From JAIRTY01 sp050257395 (GTDB lineage: Bacteria > Actinomycetota > Actinomycetes > Streptosporangiales > Streptosporangiaceae): 33,516 bases of DNA. Under the pieces are notes generated by a model. The model saw nothing but the letters and a program-made list of their open reading frames with translations, was not told where the DNA came from and searched no databases. Shown piece by piece: positions 23,861 through 31,787 of the stretch. The stretch's first letter is position 1. The number at the start of each line of letters is the position of its first letter. The DNA is taken from NCBI GenBank assembly GCA_050257395.1, contig JBLMWU010000122.1, positions 1 to 33,516 of the forward strand. The letters are read 5' to 3'. The translations under genes were made by a program, and so were the position numbers.

Positions 23861-24325
23861 ATGGGGAGAGCCGACCACCTGAGTGCGCGGGTGGAGTACG
23901 ACGGACTCGTCTGCGTGCTCGCCGTCAGCGGCGAGCTGGACCTGCTCGCGGCCGGGAAGTATGCGGACATCGCGGCCGCGGCGCTGCGGACCAATGCGGA
24001 GCGGTTCGTGCTGGATCTTTCCGGGCTGAAGTTCGTCGACTGCGGCGGTGCCAGGGCGCTGGCCGCCACGGCCCAGGCGGTGCCCGCTGGCTGCCCGGTC
24101 ATCGTGCGGTCGGTGAGCCCGGCAGCGCGCCGGGTGCTGGAGCTGCTGGGGCTGAGCCTGGAGCTGCGGGGGATGCCGCCCGGGGGGCCACGTCCCCGGG
24201 CCGGGGCCGCAGCCGCGGTGGCTCTACGCATCGCTGGGCCAGACGCGAGAGGAGACCCACCGGCTCGCGCAAACCGTGGCCGCCACACAGGACCGGGTGG
24301 CCGACACGCTGATCCGGCTGGCTGA
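23861..24325 (+). CDS. STAS domain (anti-sigma-factor antagonist-like) protein, 3' frame probably disrupted
   Basis: STAS protein of 154 residues as read. LVCVLAVSGELDLLAAGKYA, RFVLDLSGLKFVDCGGARAL and SPAARRVLELLGL are the domain. The position of the regulated Ser of SpoIIAA is taken by DCGG, so it is not a classical phosphorylatable antagonist. After residue 107 the frame becomes meaningless Gly/Arg/Ala-rich sequence, while a helix-rich continuation lies in the next frame. A one-base excess in the G6 run at 24182-24187 would explain it. ATG at 23861 is preferred over TTG 23792. Confidence 0.75.
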   Translation: MGRADHLSARVEYDGLVCVLAVSGELDLLAAGKYADIAAAALRTNAERFVLDLSGLKFVDCGGARALAATAQAVPAGCPVIVRSVSPAARRVLELLGLSLELRGMPPGGPRPRAGAAAAVALRIAGPDARGDPPARANRGRHTGPGGRHADPAG

Positions 24326-24488
24326 CCACTGCCCCCAGCGGGCAGACGAGCTGGCCGCGCTGAGCCAGCTCGCCCGCACCCGGGCCGCGCATTTCCGCAG
24401 CCAGGCCATCCCCGTCCGCCCCGCCGCCACCGCGGGGGCACAGCCTGCCCGCCACACCTGCCCCGCCTGCGGCACCGACCTGGGTTGA
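24183..24488 (+). pseudogene. Out-of-frame C-terminal extension of the STAS gene
   Basis: Reading from 24183, one base off the STAS frame, gives a coherent helical tail: RWLYASLGQTREETHRLAQT, VAATQDRVADTLIRLADHCP, QRADELAALSQLARTRAAHF and a final HTCPACGTDLG with a CxxC. Actinobacterial STAS proteins often carry a similar helical extension (ALxxR and VADTL repeats). Without the frameshift the protein would be about 209 residues. Only sequencing reads can show whether the extra G is real. Confidence 0.55.
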
Positions 24489-24547
24489 CCGCTCACCGAT
24501 AGCCGCGCGCCCCGGGTATCCGGCGGGCCGGCGGGCGCGGGACCCGG

Positions 24548-24799
24548 TCAGGGGTGGGCGGACCAGTGGCGGCGCAGCGCCGCGGTGAGTTCGGGTGCCC
24601 GTTCGTCGGGGAAGAACAGCCGCGCTCCCTTGAGCTCGATCACCTCGGTGGCGCCGGGAATGGTGTCGCGCAGCCAGTAAGCCCACTTGCGCTTGAAGAA
24701 GACGTCCCCGGTGCCCCACACGATGAGCGTCGGGACGCCAGGAAGCCCGGCGCGTAGGCAGCGGCGCTGCCGATGAGTCCGGAACGTGCGCAGCGTCAT
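24548..24799 (-). pseudogene. Truncated alpha/beta-hydrolase, C-terminal remnant
   Basis: The 83-residue frame contains VPTLIVWGTGDVFFKRKWAY, WLRDTIPGATEVIELKGARLFFP and TAALRRHW, the last part of an alpha/beta hydrolase of the haloalkane-dehalogenase-like type, with the acid residue (WGTGD). The nucleophile elbow and oxyanion region are missing. Its ATG (24799) overlaps the stop of the epimerase as ATGA, so it could be translated by coupling, but the product lacks a catalytic core. I treat it as a remnant. Confidence 0.6.
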
Positions 24800-25401
24800 C
24801 CGGGTCCGCCCTGGAGCGCCCGATCGTCGGCAACGATGGTGACTCCCGGTGGTACGCCCAGCGACGGCAGGGTCATGCGGGCGGCGTCATCAACGTGGAT
24901 GCGCGGCGGCTGCGGCGGCTCGTCCGGGTAGAAGGTCCCGGGGCCGTAGAGCTGGCCGTAGCGGATCACCACCCCGCCCGCTTGCAGCACCGCCCGCTCG
25001 TGCGCGGCGGTTACCGCGCCGCGGTCCCCGGGCAGCTCCCACGAGATGCTCTGTGCGATGACGCGCCCGGCCTGGGCTGCGGCTGCCGCGGCCAGCAGGT
25101 TGCGGGTGCCCTCGCCGCGGATCCGGTCGTTGCGGCCGCTGAAGCGGCCCAGGTCGGCTGCGTCGTCGGGCAGGTCGGTCAGCTGGTGAAAGACCACGTC
25201 CGGACCGAACGCGGACAGGGCCTGGGTGAGGGCAGCGAGGTCGAAGACATCGCAGCTGACCGGCTCGGCGCCCAGCTCGCGCAGCAGCCCGGCCTTCTGC
25301 GGCGAGCGGGTCATCCCCGCCACCGTGTGCCCGCCCGCCACCAGCAGGGGAACCAGCCGGGCGCCAATCACACCGGTTGCGCCCGCCACGAAAATCCGCA
25401 C
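24796..25401 (-). CDS. NAD-dependent epimerase/dehydratase family protein
   Basis: Extended-SDR-type protein of 201 residues. VRIFVAGATGVIGARLVPLL is the nucleotide-binding motif (GATGVIG), and DVVFHQLTDLP, RRNxx and RVIAQSISWELPGDRG follow. RYGQLYGPGTFYPDEPP and RIHVDDAA mark the substrate side. The catalytic YxxxK is not clear. The length is short for the family (250-300), though I recall close relatives near 200. GTG at 25401 matches the conserved start. Its stop overlaps the remnant hydrolase start. The substrate is unknown. Confidence 0.85.
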   Translation of the reverse strand: MRIFVAGATGVIGARLVPLLVAGGHTVAGMTRSPQKAGLLRELGAEPVSCDVFDLAALTQALSAFGPDVVFHQLTDLPDDAADLGRFSGRNDRIRGEGTRNLLAAAAAAQAGRVIAQSISWELPGDRGAVTAAHERAVLQAGGVVIRYGQLYGPGTFYPDEPPQPPRIHVDDAARMTLPSLGVPPGVTIVADDRALQGGPG

Positions 25402-25455
25402 GGGACACCACGCTAGCCGCTGCGCCCATCGCGCGAGGTCTGGCAGGGTCGGTAC

Positions 25456-25905
25456 ATGAAGCCCAACAGGTCGGTCCCGCCAGCGACCGTCGTGCCCGTC
25501 CTGTCCTATCCGGACGTGCGGGCCGCGGTGGCGTGGCTGACCGCAGCGTTCGGCTTCGCCGAGCGCACCCGGATAGGCGAGAGTCACCGGGCGCAGATGA
25601 GCATCGGCGCCGACGGCGCGGTGATCGTCGCGGAACGCCGGGGCGGGGCGCCAGCGCAGGGTGAGGGGATGACGCACCTCGTCCGGGTCAGGGTGGAGGA
25701 CGTCGCCGTCCAGTTCGAGCGGGCCCGTGCGCACGGGGCCCGCGTGCTCGAACCGCCCACGGACCGCGAGTACGGCGAGCGGGACTGCACCGTGGCGGAC
25801 CTGGCAGGCCATCGATGGCAGTTCGCCGAGACCGTGCGGGACGTGGCGCCCGAGGAATTCGGCTGCACGACAGTGGCGCCCTGGCCCGGCCGTCCCGGCG
25901 CCTGA
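25456..25905 (+). CDS. VOC (glyoxalase/bleomycin resistance) family protein
   Basis: VOC-fold protein of 149 residues: VVPVLSYPDVRAAVAWLTAA, FGFAERTRIGESHRAQMSIG, THLVRVRVEDVAVQFERARA, EYGERDCTVADLAGHRWQFAE. The terminal aromatic strand matches the metal-binding Glu of glyoxalase relatives (QFAE). No resistance context is visible, so the substrate is unknown. ATG at 25456 lies 54 bases from the divergent epimerase start. Confidence 0.88.
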   Translation: MKPNRSVPPATVVPVLSYPDVRAAVAWLTAAFGFAERTRIGESHRAQMSIGADGAVIVAERRGGAPAQGEGMTHLVRVRVEDVAVQFERARAHGARVLEPPTDREYGERDCTVADLAGHRWQFAETVRDVAPEEFGCTTVAPWPGRPGA

Positions 25906-25927
25906 CGGCTTCGCCCAGCCGATCGTC

Positions 25928-25933
25928 TAGAGT
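25928..25933 (+). promoter_or_regulatory. Leaderless -10 element of the S9 peptidase gene
   Basis: TAGAGT lies 8 bases before ATG 25942, and no ribosome site is visible. The spacing fits a leaderless transcript starting at or next to the ATG. Confidence 0.4.
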
Positions 25934-25941
25934 CTCGAGGC

Positions 25942-28050
25942 ATGCCGAGCTCGCTGCCCGATTCATCCGGCGATGTCCAGGAAGCTACGGGCAACGGGCC
26001 GGGGCCGCCGGTCGCGCCGGTCCAGCCGGGCCCCGACCCGTACGCGTGGATGCGCGATCACAGCGCCCCGGCCATGCGCGCCTACCTCGCCGACGAACGG
26101 GCCTACTACGACCGGCAGACCGCGCCGGCGGCCGGGCTCCGGGACACGCTCGCGGCGGAGCTGGCGGCCCGGGTCGCCCCGGCCGAGGAGTCGGTGAGCT
26201 GGCAGGAGGGGCGCTACCGCTACTTCACCCGCACCGTGGCGGGCCGCGAGTACGGCCAGTTCTGCCGCAGCGGGGTGCGCGGCTCACCCGCTGAGGTCCT
26301 GCTGGACGAGAACGAGCTGCTCGCCGACCCGGCCTGCCGCGGCAGCTACGTGTGCCTCGGGGTGCGGGAGGTCAGCCCGGACGGGCGGCTGCTCGCCTAC
26401 TCCGTGGACTTCGACGGCGACGAGGTCTACCAGCTCCGCTTCCGCGACCTCGGGGACGGCGAGGAGCTGCTGACCAGCGACGGCCGCCCGGAGCGGATCG
26501 AGCGGACCTACTACGGGCTGGCCTGGTCGGCCGGCTCGCGGTCGGTGTACTACACGGTGACCGACGCCAAGTACCGCCCGTACCAGGTCTGGCGGCACCA
26601 GCTCGGCACCCGCCCGGACCGGGACACCCTCATCTACACCGAGGAGGACGAGCGGTTCGACCTGACGGTCCGCGCCACCCGCAGCGGCGCGTACGTGCTC
26701 ATCGAGACGGCCTCCCGGGACACTACCGAGACGATCGCCGTCCCGGCCGGCGGCGCCGGCACCGGGCTGTTCGTTCTGCAGGAACGGCGCACGGGCGTGG
26801 AGTACCGGGCCGACCACGCGGACGGGCCAGGCGGCGGCGAGTTCTACCTGGTCACCAACGACGAGGCGGCCGAGTTCCGGCTGGTGCGCCGGCCCCTCGC
26901 GGGGCCCCGGGAGCTGGCTGAGGTGATCGGCGGCAGCGACGACACCCGGCTGGTGTCGTGCGACGTGTTCGGCCGCTGGCTGGTGGTCACCCAGCGCCGG
27001 GGCGGCGCGACCCAGCTGCGGGTGGTGGACCGGGACACGGGGGAGGAGCGGCTGATCGAGCCGCCCGGCCCGGAGACGTCGCTGGAGCTGGCGGAGAACC
27101 GCGAGTACCGGGCGGCCGCGGTGACGGTGCGCACCGAGTCCCTGATCGACCCGCCATCCTGGCACGACGTGGACCTGGCCACCGGCCGGTGGGAGCTGCG
27201 CAAGCGCCGGGAGGTACCCGGCTACGACCCGGCCGGCTACCGCACCGAGCGGATCTTCGCCGGGGCGCCGGACGGCACCCGGATCCCGGTCACCGTGGCC
27301 TGCCGCCGGGACGTCCGGCCCGGCGGCGCCGCGCCGTGCCTGCTGTACGGGTACGGGGCGTACGAGGCGTGCAGCTGGCCCGGGTTCAGCCTGCCCGTGG
27401 CCAGCCTGCTGGACCGCGGCTGGGTGTACGCGGTCGCGCACGTGCGCGGCGGCGGGGAGGGCGGCCGCCGCTGGTGGCTGGAAGGCCGGCTGGACCGCAA
27501 GCGCAACACGTTCACCGACTTCATCGCGGCCGCGGACATGCTGGCGGCCAGCGGCTGGGCGGCGCCGGACCGGATCGTCTCCCGCGGCCTGTCCGCGGGC
27601 GGGCTGCTGCAGGGCGCCGCGTTCTCGATGGCGCCGCGGCGGTGGCGGGCGGTGGTGGCCGAGGTGCCGTTCGTGGACTGCGTCACCACCATGCTCGACC
27701 CGGACATCCCGCTGACGGTGAACGAATGGGACGAGTGGGGCGACCCGCGCGACCCGGAGGTCCGCGCGTACATGCGGTCCTACACCCCGTACGAGAACGT
27801 GCCGCCGGACCCGCGGCCGTCGCTGCTGGTGACCGGCAGCCTGCACGACCCGCGGGTGCTGGTGCACGAGCCCGCCAAGTGGGTGGCCAGGCTGCGGGCG
27901 GCGGGCCGCGGCCGGGTGCTGTTCCGCGCCGAGCTGGGCGCCGGGGCGCACACCGGCCCGGCCGGCCGCTACGCCGCGCTGCGCTACGAGGCCGAGGTGC
28001 TCGCGTTCGCCCTCACCGAGGCGGGGGAGAGATCCGCGGCGTCCTCATAG
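25942..28050 (+). CDS. ptrB: S9 family peptidase (oligopeptidase B / prolyl oligopeptidase type)
   Basis: Serine oligopeptidase of 702 residues, close to the 680-720 of oligopeptidase B. Residues 1-380 form the beta-propeller (DPYAWMRD, YYDRQT, YFTRTVAGREY, YGLAWSAGSRSVYYTVTD). The catalytic half has PCLLYGYGAYEACSWPGF, YAVAHVRGGGEGGRRWW, the nucleophile GLSAGG (Ser551) and DWDEWGDPRDPEVRAYM. HDPRVLVHEPAKWVARLR supplies the Asp, GAHTGPAGR the His. A leaderless promoter at 25928 fits the ATG. It degrades short peptides in the cytoplasm. The acidic residues that give Arg/Lys preference were not assessed, so the trypsin-like specificity is a family inference. Confidence 0.93.
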   Translation: MPSSLPDSSGDVQEATGNGPGPPVAPVQPGPDPYAWMRDHSAPAMRAYLADERAYYDRQTAPAAGLRDTLAAELAARVAPAEESVSWQEGRYRYFTRTVAGREYGQFCRSGVRGSPAEVLLDENELLADPACRGSYVCLGVREVSPDGRLLAYSVDFDGDEVYQLRFRDLGDGEELLTSDGRPERIERTYYGLAWSAGSRSVYYTVTDAKYRPYQVWRHQLGTRPDRDTLIYTEEDERFDLTVRATRSGAYVLIETASRDTTETIAVPAGGAGTGLFVLQERRTGVEYRADHADGPGGGEFYLVTNDEAAEFRLVRRPLAGPRELAEVIGGSDDTRLVSCDVFGRWLVVTQRRGGATQLRVVDRDTGEERLIEPPGPETSLELAENREYRAAAVTVRTESLIDPPSWHDVDLATGRWELRKRREVPGYDPAGYRTERIFAGAPDGTRIPVTVACRRDVRPGGAAPCLLYGYGAYEACSWPGFSLPVASLLDRGWVYAVAHVRGGGEGGRRWWLEGRLDRKRNTFTDFIAAADMLAASGWAAPDRIVSRGLSAGGLLQGAAFSMAPRRWRAVVAEVPFVDCVTTMLDPDIPLTVNEWDEWGDPRDPEVRAYMRSYTPYENVPPDPRPSLLVTGSLHDPRVLVHEPAKWVARLRAAGRGRVLFRAELGAGAHTGPAGRYAALRYEAEVLAFALTEAGERSAASS

Positions 28051-28908
28051 CCGCCCGGTCTCGGCGAGCAGCTGGAGCTCCCGCAGCGCCTCCCGGCCGT
28101 CCGCCAGCAGCGCGGGCGGGGGCAGCGGCGGATGGCGCGGCCGCTCCACCTGCGCCTGGTCGCGGAACCGCAGCCACAGCACCCGCTGGCTGGTCGCGGG
28201 GCCCGGGCCGACCGCCTCGGCGCCGCGTACCTGTGCCAGCAGCAGCTGGAAGTAGGCGAGGTAGGCGAAGTCCAGGTCGCCCGCGGCGGACCAGGTGACC
28301 CGGCCGGCGCCGAACTCGTACGCGGGCTCGCGGCCGCTGACCGACACCACCCGGCCGGCGCCCGGGTCCGCCACCGCGGCCGCCGCCCACTCGATCGCGT
28401 CGTAGGCGGCGCCCGCCCGGGACAGCCTGGCCAGCTCGTCCGGCCGGGCCGGCAGCTGGCCGCCCGCCGCGCCGGCGATGAGCCCGCCCATCGCCCGGCG
28501 CGCCAGCCAGTAGGCCTGGCCCGCCTGGCTGGCGGCCGCCCCGGTGTCGCCGAGCAGCCACTGGGTGATCGCCAGATCGAGGAGCACCTGCGCCCGCTGG
28601 AACGAGCCCTCCGGCTGCTGCGCCACCGCGACCGCGAGCCGGTCCGCCGCCCGGGTCAGGGCCGCGGCCGCGTGCTGCGCCGGGCGGCCCGGCACCGAAG
28701 CCTCCCGCAGGTGCAGCCGCGCGGTCTGCCAGGGCCCGTCAGCCAGCAGGCAGGCGTCCCCGGCCAGGCCCTGCAGCAGCATTAACTGCTCTTCCTGCGC
28801 GCTGACCAGGCCGGTCATCAGCCAGCCGAACTCCGGCACGCCGAACGGCGGGCCTTCCGCGCACGCCAGCACGCCCGCGAGACAAGCCATCACCTGCTGC
28901 ATGTTCAC
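28045..28908 (-). CDS. Hypothetical protein, Ala- and Leu-rich, unrecognised
   Basis: Protein of 287 residues with no motif I can identify. It is rich in helix (ARLHLREASVPGRPAQHAAA, TRAADRLAVAVAQQ, LLGDTGAAASQAGQAYWLAR) and may be a TPR-like or scaffold fold. Stretches such as VSGREPAYEFGAGRVTWSAA look like a strand. The start is GTG 28908 or ATG 28902. The stop overlaps the end of the peptidase gene by 6 bases, so the genes are convergent without a terminator. Its own promoter would lie in the hairpin-rich region 28909-29067. Confidence 0.65.
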   Translation of the reverse strand: MNMQQVMACLAGVLACAEGPPFGVPEFGWLMTGLVSAQEEQLMLLQGLAGDACLLADGPWQTARLHLREASVPGRPAQHAAAALTRAADRLAVAVAQQPEGSFQRAQVLLDLAITQWLLGDTGAAASQAGQAYWLARRAMGGLIAGAAGGQLPARPDELARLSRAGAAYDAIEWAAAAVADPGAGRVVSVSGREPAYEFGAGRVTWSAAGDLDFAYLAYFQLLLAQVRGAEAVGPGPATSQRVLWLRFRDQAQVERPRHPPLPPPALLADGREALRELQLLAETGRL

Positions 28909-28972
28909 CCGGCAGCCCCACCCTCAGGTCCCCACCTGCTGAGCCAGATCGGCACCATCGTAGGCAACCAGG

Positions 28973-28997
28973 AGCAGTCCGTATAAGCCGGACTGCT
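28973..28997. repeat. 9-bp inverted repeat, first of two overlapping hairpins
   Basis: AGCAGTCCG (28973-28981) and CGGACTGCT (28989-28997) flank a 7-base loop. The right arm shares bases 28994-28997 with the left arm of the next, larger inverted repeat, so the two hairpins cannot form at once. Confidence 0.7.
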
Positions 28998-29058
28998 GAC
29001 AGTGACCATTTGGGCGGCTTTTACCGCCATCAGACACCCGCAATGGTCACTGTCAGCA
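28994..29058. repeat. 17-bp perfect inverted repeat with an inner hairpin downstream of the MFS gene
   Basis: TGCTGACAGTGACCATT (28994-29010) and its exact complement (29042-29058) enclose 31 bases that contain a second stem GGCGG (29013-29017) / CCGCC (29024-29028). The element starts 10 bases past the MFS stop and ends about 90 bases before the next gene on the same strand. As a minus-strand RNA it would be a long terminator-like structure. The arms are less GC-rich than the surroundings. Confidence 0.75.
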
Positions 29059-29067
29059 AGTGAGTGA

Positions 29068-30852
29068 TTACCTGCGGCCGGCCGGGTTGGTCTCCCGCGC
29101 CGCCGCCCGCCCGTCCGCGGGCGCGGCCGTCACGCCGGGCCGGGCCGGGCCGGGGGCGGCCGGCGCCTCCTCCTGGTGGATGTACCGCTTGCCCCGCAGC
29201 AGCGAGGCGACCGCGGCCACCAGGCAGGCGCCGATCGCGAAGTCGAACGCGACCGACAGCCCCTGCGAGAACGCCGGGGTGATGAGCGCGGGGAAGAACG
29301 TGCGCCCGGTCAGGTAGGCCGCGTGCGCGGCGGGCAGGTGCGCGATCACCGGGCCGAGCAGGGTCTGGACCGGGTTGTAGCCGAGCAGCGAGGCGAAGAG
29401 CACCGCCACCGGCGGCAGCGCCGCCACCCGGGCGGCCGCGTGGGCGGGCACGCCCTGGTGCACCAGCCCGTGGAACAGGGTCGCCGGCAGCGACGCCGCG
29501 AGCCCGGCGATGATCAGCGAGAAGAAGATGCCGATCGACAGCACCATGGCCGAGTTCTGGAAGGTCGCGCTCATGCCCGAGCCGACGCCCCGGGCACGCG
29601 CGGGCAGGCTGTTCATGATGGCGGCCCGGTTCGGCGACGCGAACATGCCCATGCCGATCCCGTTGAGCAGCAGGATCAGCGCGAACTCCCAGTAGGCGAA
29701 GTTCACCGGCAGGTACTCCAGCAGCAGGAACGACGCCGCGGCGACCAGCATGCCGCCGGTCGCGAACGGGCGCGCCCCGAACCGGTCGGACAGCCAGCCG
29801 GACACCGGACCGGCGATCAGGAACCCGATGGTCAGCGGCAGCATGAAGATGCCGGCCCACAGCGGGGTGGAGCTGAAGCTGTAGCCGTGCCGCGGCAGGT
29901 AGATGCCCTGCAGCCAGATGATCAGGATGAACATCAGGCCGCCCCGGCCGAGCCCGGCCAGCAGGTTGGCCAGGTTGCCGGCGGTGAACGCGCGCAGCCG
30001 GAACAGGCCCAGCCGGAACATGGGCTGCTCGACCCTGGTCTCGATCACGCAGAACGCGGCCAGCACCGCGGCGCCGCCGGCGATCGCGCCGATGACGTAA
30101 GGGTTCGACCAGCCCATCGTGTGACCCGCGTAGGGCTGGATGCCGTAGGTGATCCCGGCCAGCAGCGCGATCAGGCCCACCGCGAAGGTCAGGTTGCCCC
30201 ACCAGTCCAGCCTGGCGGGCCGGCGCTCACCGATCTCCCGCAGCTTGAGATAGGCCCAGAAGGTGCCGAACACCCCGAACGGCACCGAGACCAGGAACAC
30301 CATGTGCCACTCGACCGGGCCCAGCAGGCCGCCGAGGATGAGGCCGATGAACGAGCCCGCGATGCCGGCGACCTGGTTCAGCCCGAGTGCGAGCCCGCGC
30401 TGGTGGGACGGGAACGCGTCGGTGAGGATCGCGCTGGAGTTGGCCATCAGCATTGCCCCCCCGACGCCCTGCAGCACCCGCATGGCGATCAGCCACAGGG
30501 CCCCGGCCGTCCCGTGCAGCCAGGTCACCGACAGCAGGATGGAGAAGACCGTGAACACGGCGAAGCCGAGGTTGTAGATGCGTACCCGGCCGTAGATGTC
30601 GCCGAGGCGGCCGAAGCTGACCACCAGCACGGCGGTGACGACCAGGTAGCCCATGATCAGCCAGAGCAGCAGGCTGGTGTTGCCCGGCAGCAGCGGGTTG
30701 ACGCCGATGCCGCGGAAGATGTCGGGCAGGGCGATGAGCAGGATCGATGCGTTGATCGTCGCGATCAGCACGCCCAGCGTGGTGTTGGACAGCGTGATCC
30801 ACTTGTAGTGCGGCCCTGGCCGCGCGTCCGGCGCGGCTGCGGCAGCCGGCAT
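29068..30852 (-). CDS. MFS transporter, DHA2 family drug:H+ antiporter type
   Basis: Membrane exporter of 594 residues with about 14 helices. WITLSNTTLGVLIATINASI is the first helix, and ALPDIFRGIGVNPLL and VVSFGRLGDIYGRVRIY (motif A) follow. ILGGLLGPVEWHMVFLVSVP is the antiporter region. The cytoplasmic tail ends in NPAGRR. ATG at 30852 has a GGGGAGGGGA site. Exporters of this family remove toxic or secondary metabolites and are usually repressed by a neighbouring MarR or TetR protein, which is absent here. An operator-like palindrome lies at 30928-30949. Confidence 0.93.
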   Translation of the reverse strand: MPAAAAAPDARPGPHYKWITLSNTTLGVLIATINASILLIALPDIFRGIGVNPLLPGNTSLLLWLIMGYLVVTAVLVVSFGRLGDIYGRVRIYNLGFAVFTVFSILLSVTWLHGTAGALWLIAMRVLQGVGGAMLMANSSAILTDAFPSHQRGLALGLNQVAGIAGSFIGLILGGLLGPVEWHMVFLVSVPFGVFGTFWAYLKLREIGERRPARLDWWGNLTFAVGLIALLAGITYGIQPYAGHTMGWSNPYVIGAIAGGAAVLAAFCVIETRVEQPMFRLGLFRLRAFTAGNLANLLAGLGRGGLMFILIIWLQGIYLPRHGYSFSSTPLWAGIFMLPLTIGFLIAGPVSGWLSDRFGARPFATGGMLVAAASFLLLEYLPVNFAYWEFALILLLNGIGMGMFASPNRAAIMNSLPARARGVGSGMSATFQNSAMVLSIGIFFSLIIAGLAASLPATLFHGLVHQGVPAHAAARVAALPPVAVLFASLLGYNPVQTLLGPVIAHLPAAHAAYLTGRTFFPALITPAFSQGLSVAFDFAIGACLVAAVASLLRGKRYIHQEEAPAAPGPARPGVTAAPADGRAAARETNPAGRR

Positions 30853-30927
30853 GAGCTGTCCCCTCCCCGTCAGAAAGCTTGTGGCCCGCGCGGGGCGCGC
30901 CCCGCGCAGCCGGGAAGCCCGGCGTGA

Positions 30928-30949
30928 TTAGTTGCTATATACAAACTAA
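30928..30949. promoter_or_regulatory. Operator-like palindrome upstream of the MFS gene
   Basis: TTAGTT (30928-30933) and AACTAA (30944-30949) flank GCTATATACA in the only AT-rich patch nearby. The layout suits a MarR- or TetR-type operator over a TATATA -10. A rightward frame of 46 residues opens at ATG 30951 but has no recognisable domain, so the regulator gene expected here seems to be missing or elsewhere. Confidence 0.55.
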
Positions 30950-31072
30950 CATGGTGAACGAGAATTCCCCGGCCGGCCCCTGCCCGCGCCGCCGGGCACC
31001 CGGCGCCCGCGGAAGCCGCCCCGTCCCGGCCCTGGCCCCAGGGGGTCCGCTACCCGGCGGGCCGGGGGGCAT

Positions 31073-31741
31073 TCACCTGGCGGCGGCGTAGATCACATCG
31101 GGCTCGCCGCGCGCGGCCGGGATCTCGCGGGCCGTGACGCTGGCGAAGCGGCGGCGCAGCCGGCGCTCGAACGCGGCGTCGGCCGCCGCGCTCCACACCG
31201 TGAGGCAGCCGCCCGGGCTGAGCGCGGCGTGCAGCCGGGCCAGCCCGCTGTCGCCGTACAGGGCCAGGTTGGCGTCGTGCACTGTCCAGCCGGGGCCGTT
31301 GTCGATGTCGAGGCAGATGACGTCGTAGGGGCCGGGCCGCTGGCCGAGCCAGGCTACGAAGTCCGCGTTGATGACGCTGACCCGCGGATCCGCCAACGCG
31401 GCCGCCGCCAGGTGCCGCAGGTGGGTGCCGTGCCAGCGGATGATCTCCGCCGAGATCTCCACCACGTCGATGGCCGCCGCCCGCGCGTGCGCCACCGCCG
31501 CCGCCAGCGAGAACCCGACTCCCAGCCCGGCGATGAGAATCCGCGGCGCCGCCGCGGCGCAGCCGTCCAGCGCCAGGTCCACCAGCAGCCGCTCGGACCG
31601 GCCGCCGCGGGTGTCCATGAGGAACACGCCGTTGCTGATGATCTCGAAGTGTTCGCCGGACTGGCGCAGGGCGAGCTCGCCGCGGGCCGACTCGGCCCGT
31701 TCGAGCACCCGGCTGGCGGGCGGTCCGGCGGGCCCGGTCAA
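31073..31741 (-). CDS. Spermidine synthase-like / SAM-dependent methyltransferase-fold protein
   Basis: Rossmann-fold protein of 222 residues. RILIAGLGVGFSLAAAVAHA is motif I, AIDVVEISAEIIRWHGTHLR motif II, DPRVSVINADFVAWL motif III and YDVICLDIDNGPGWTVHDAN motif IV. VFLMDTRGGRSERLLVDLAL is reminiscent of the spermidine synthase N-terminal region. The start is uncertain: TTG 31741 or GTG 31708, neither with a clear ribosome site. True aminopropyl-transfer activity is doubtful, because the N-terminal beta domain is very short. It may be a polyamine synthase-related or a methyltransferase-like protein. Confidence 0.8.
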   Translation of the reverse strand: MTGPAGPPASRVLERAESARGELALRQSGEHFEIISNGVFLMDTRGGRSERLLVDLALDGCAAAAPRILIAGLGVGFSLAAAVAHARAAAIDVVEISAEIIRWHGTHLRHLAAAALADPRVSVINADFVAWLGQRPGPYDVICLDIDNGPGWTVHDANLALYGDSGLARLHAALSPGGCLTVWSAAADAAFERRLRRRFASVTAREIPAARGEPDVIYAAAR

Positions 31742-31787
31742 CGCCGCCGCGCCCCCGTGCGGAGCGGGGCGGCGGCCGGGCCGGTGC

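Noticed and set aside
26284..27951. Long minus-strand frame across the S9 peptidase
   Set aside because: It is antisense to a well-supported peptidase, with low-complexity composition and no domain.
29176..30927. Long plus-strand frame across the MFS gene
   Set aside because: Its composition (Arg, Gln, Asp, Gly, His) is that of a reverse-frame shadow; the MFS motifs are on the other strand.
30951..31091. 46-residue plus-strand frame after the operator at 30928
   Set aside because: Pro/Gly/Arg composition, no domain, and overlap with the spermidine-synthase-like gene. It was kept only as context for the missing regulator.
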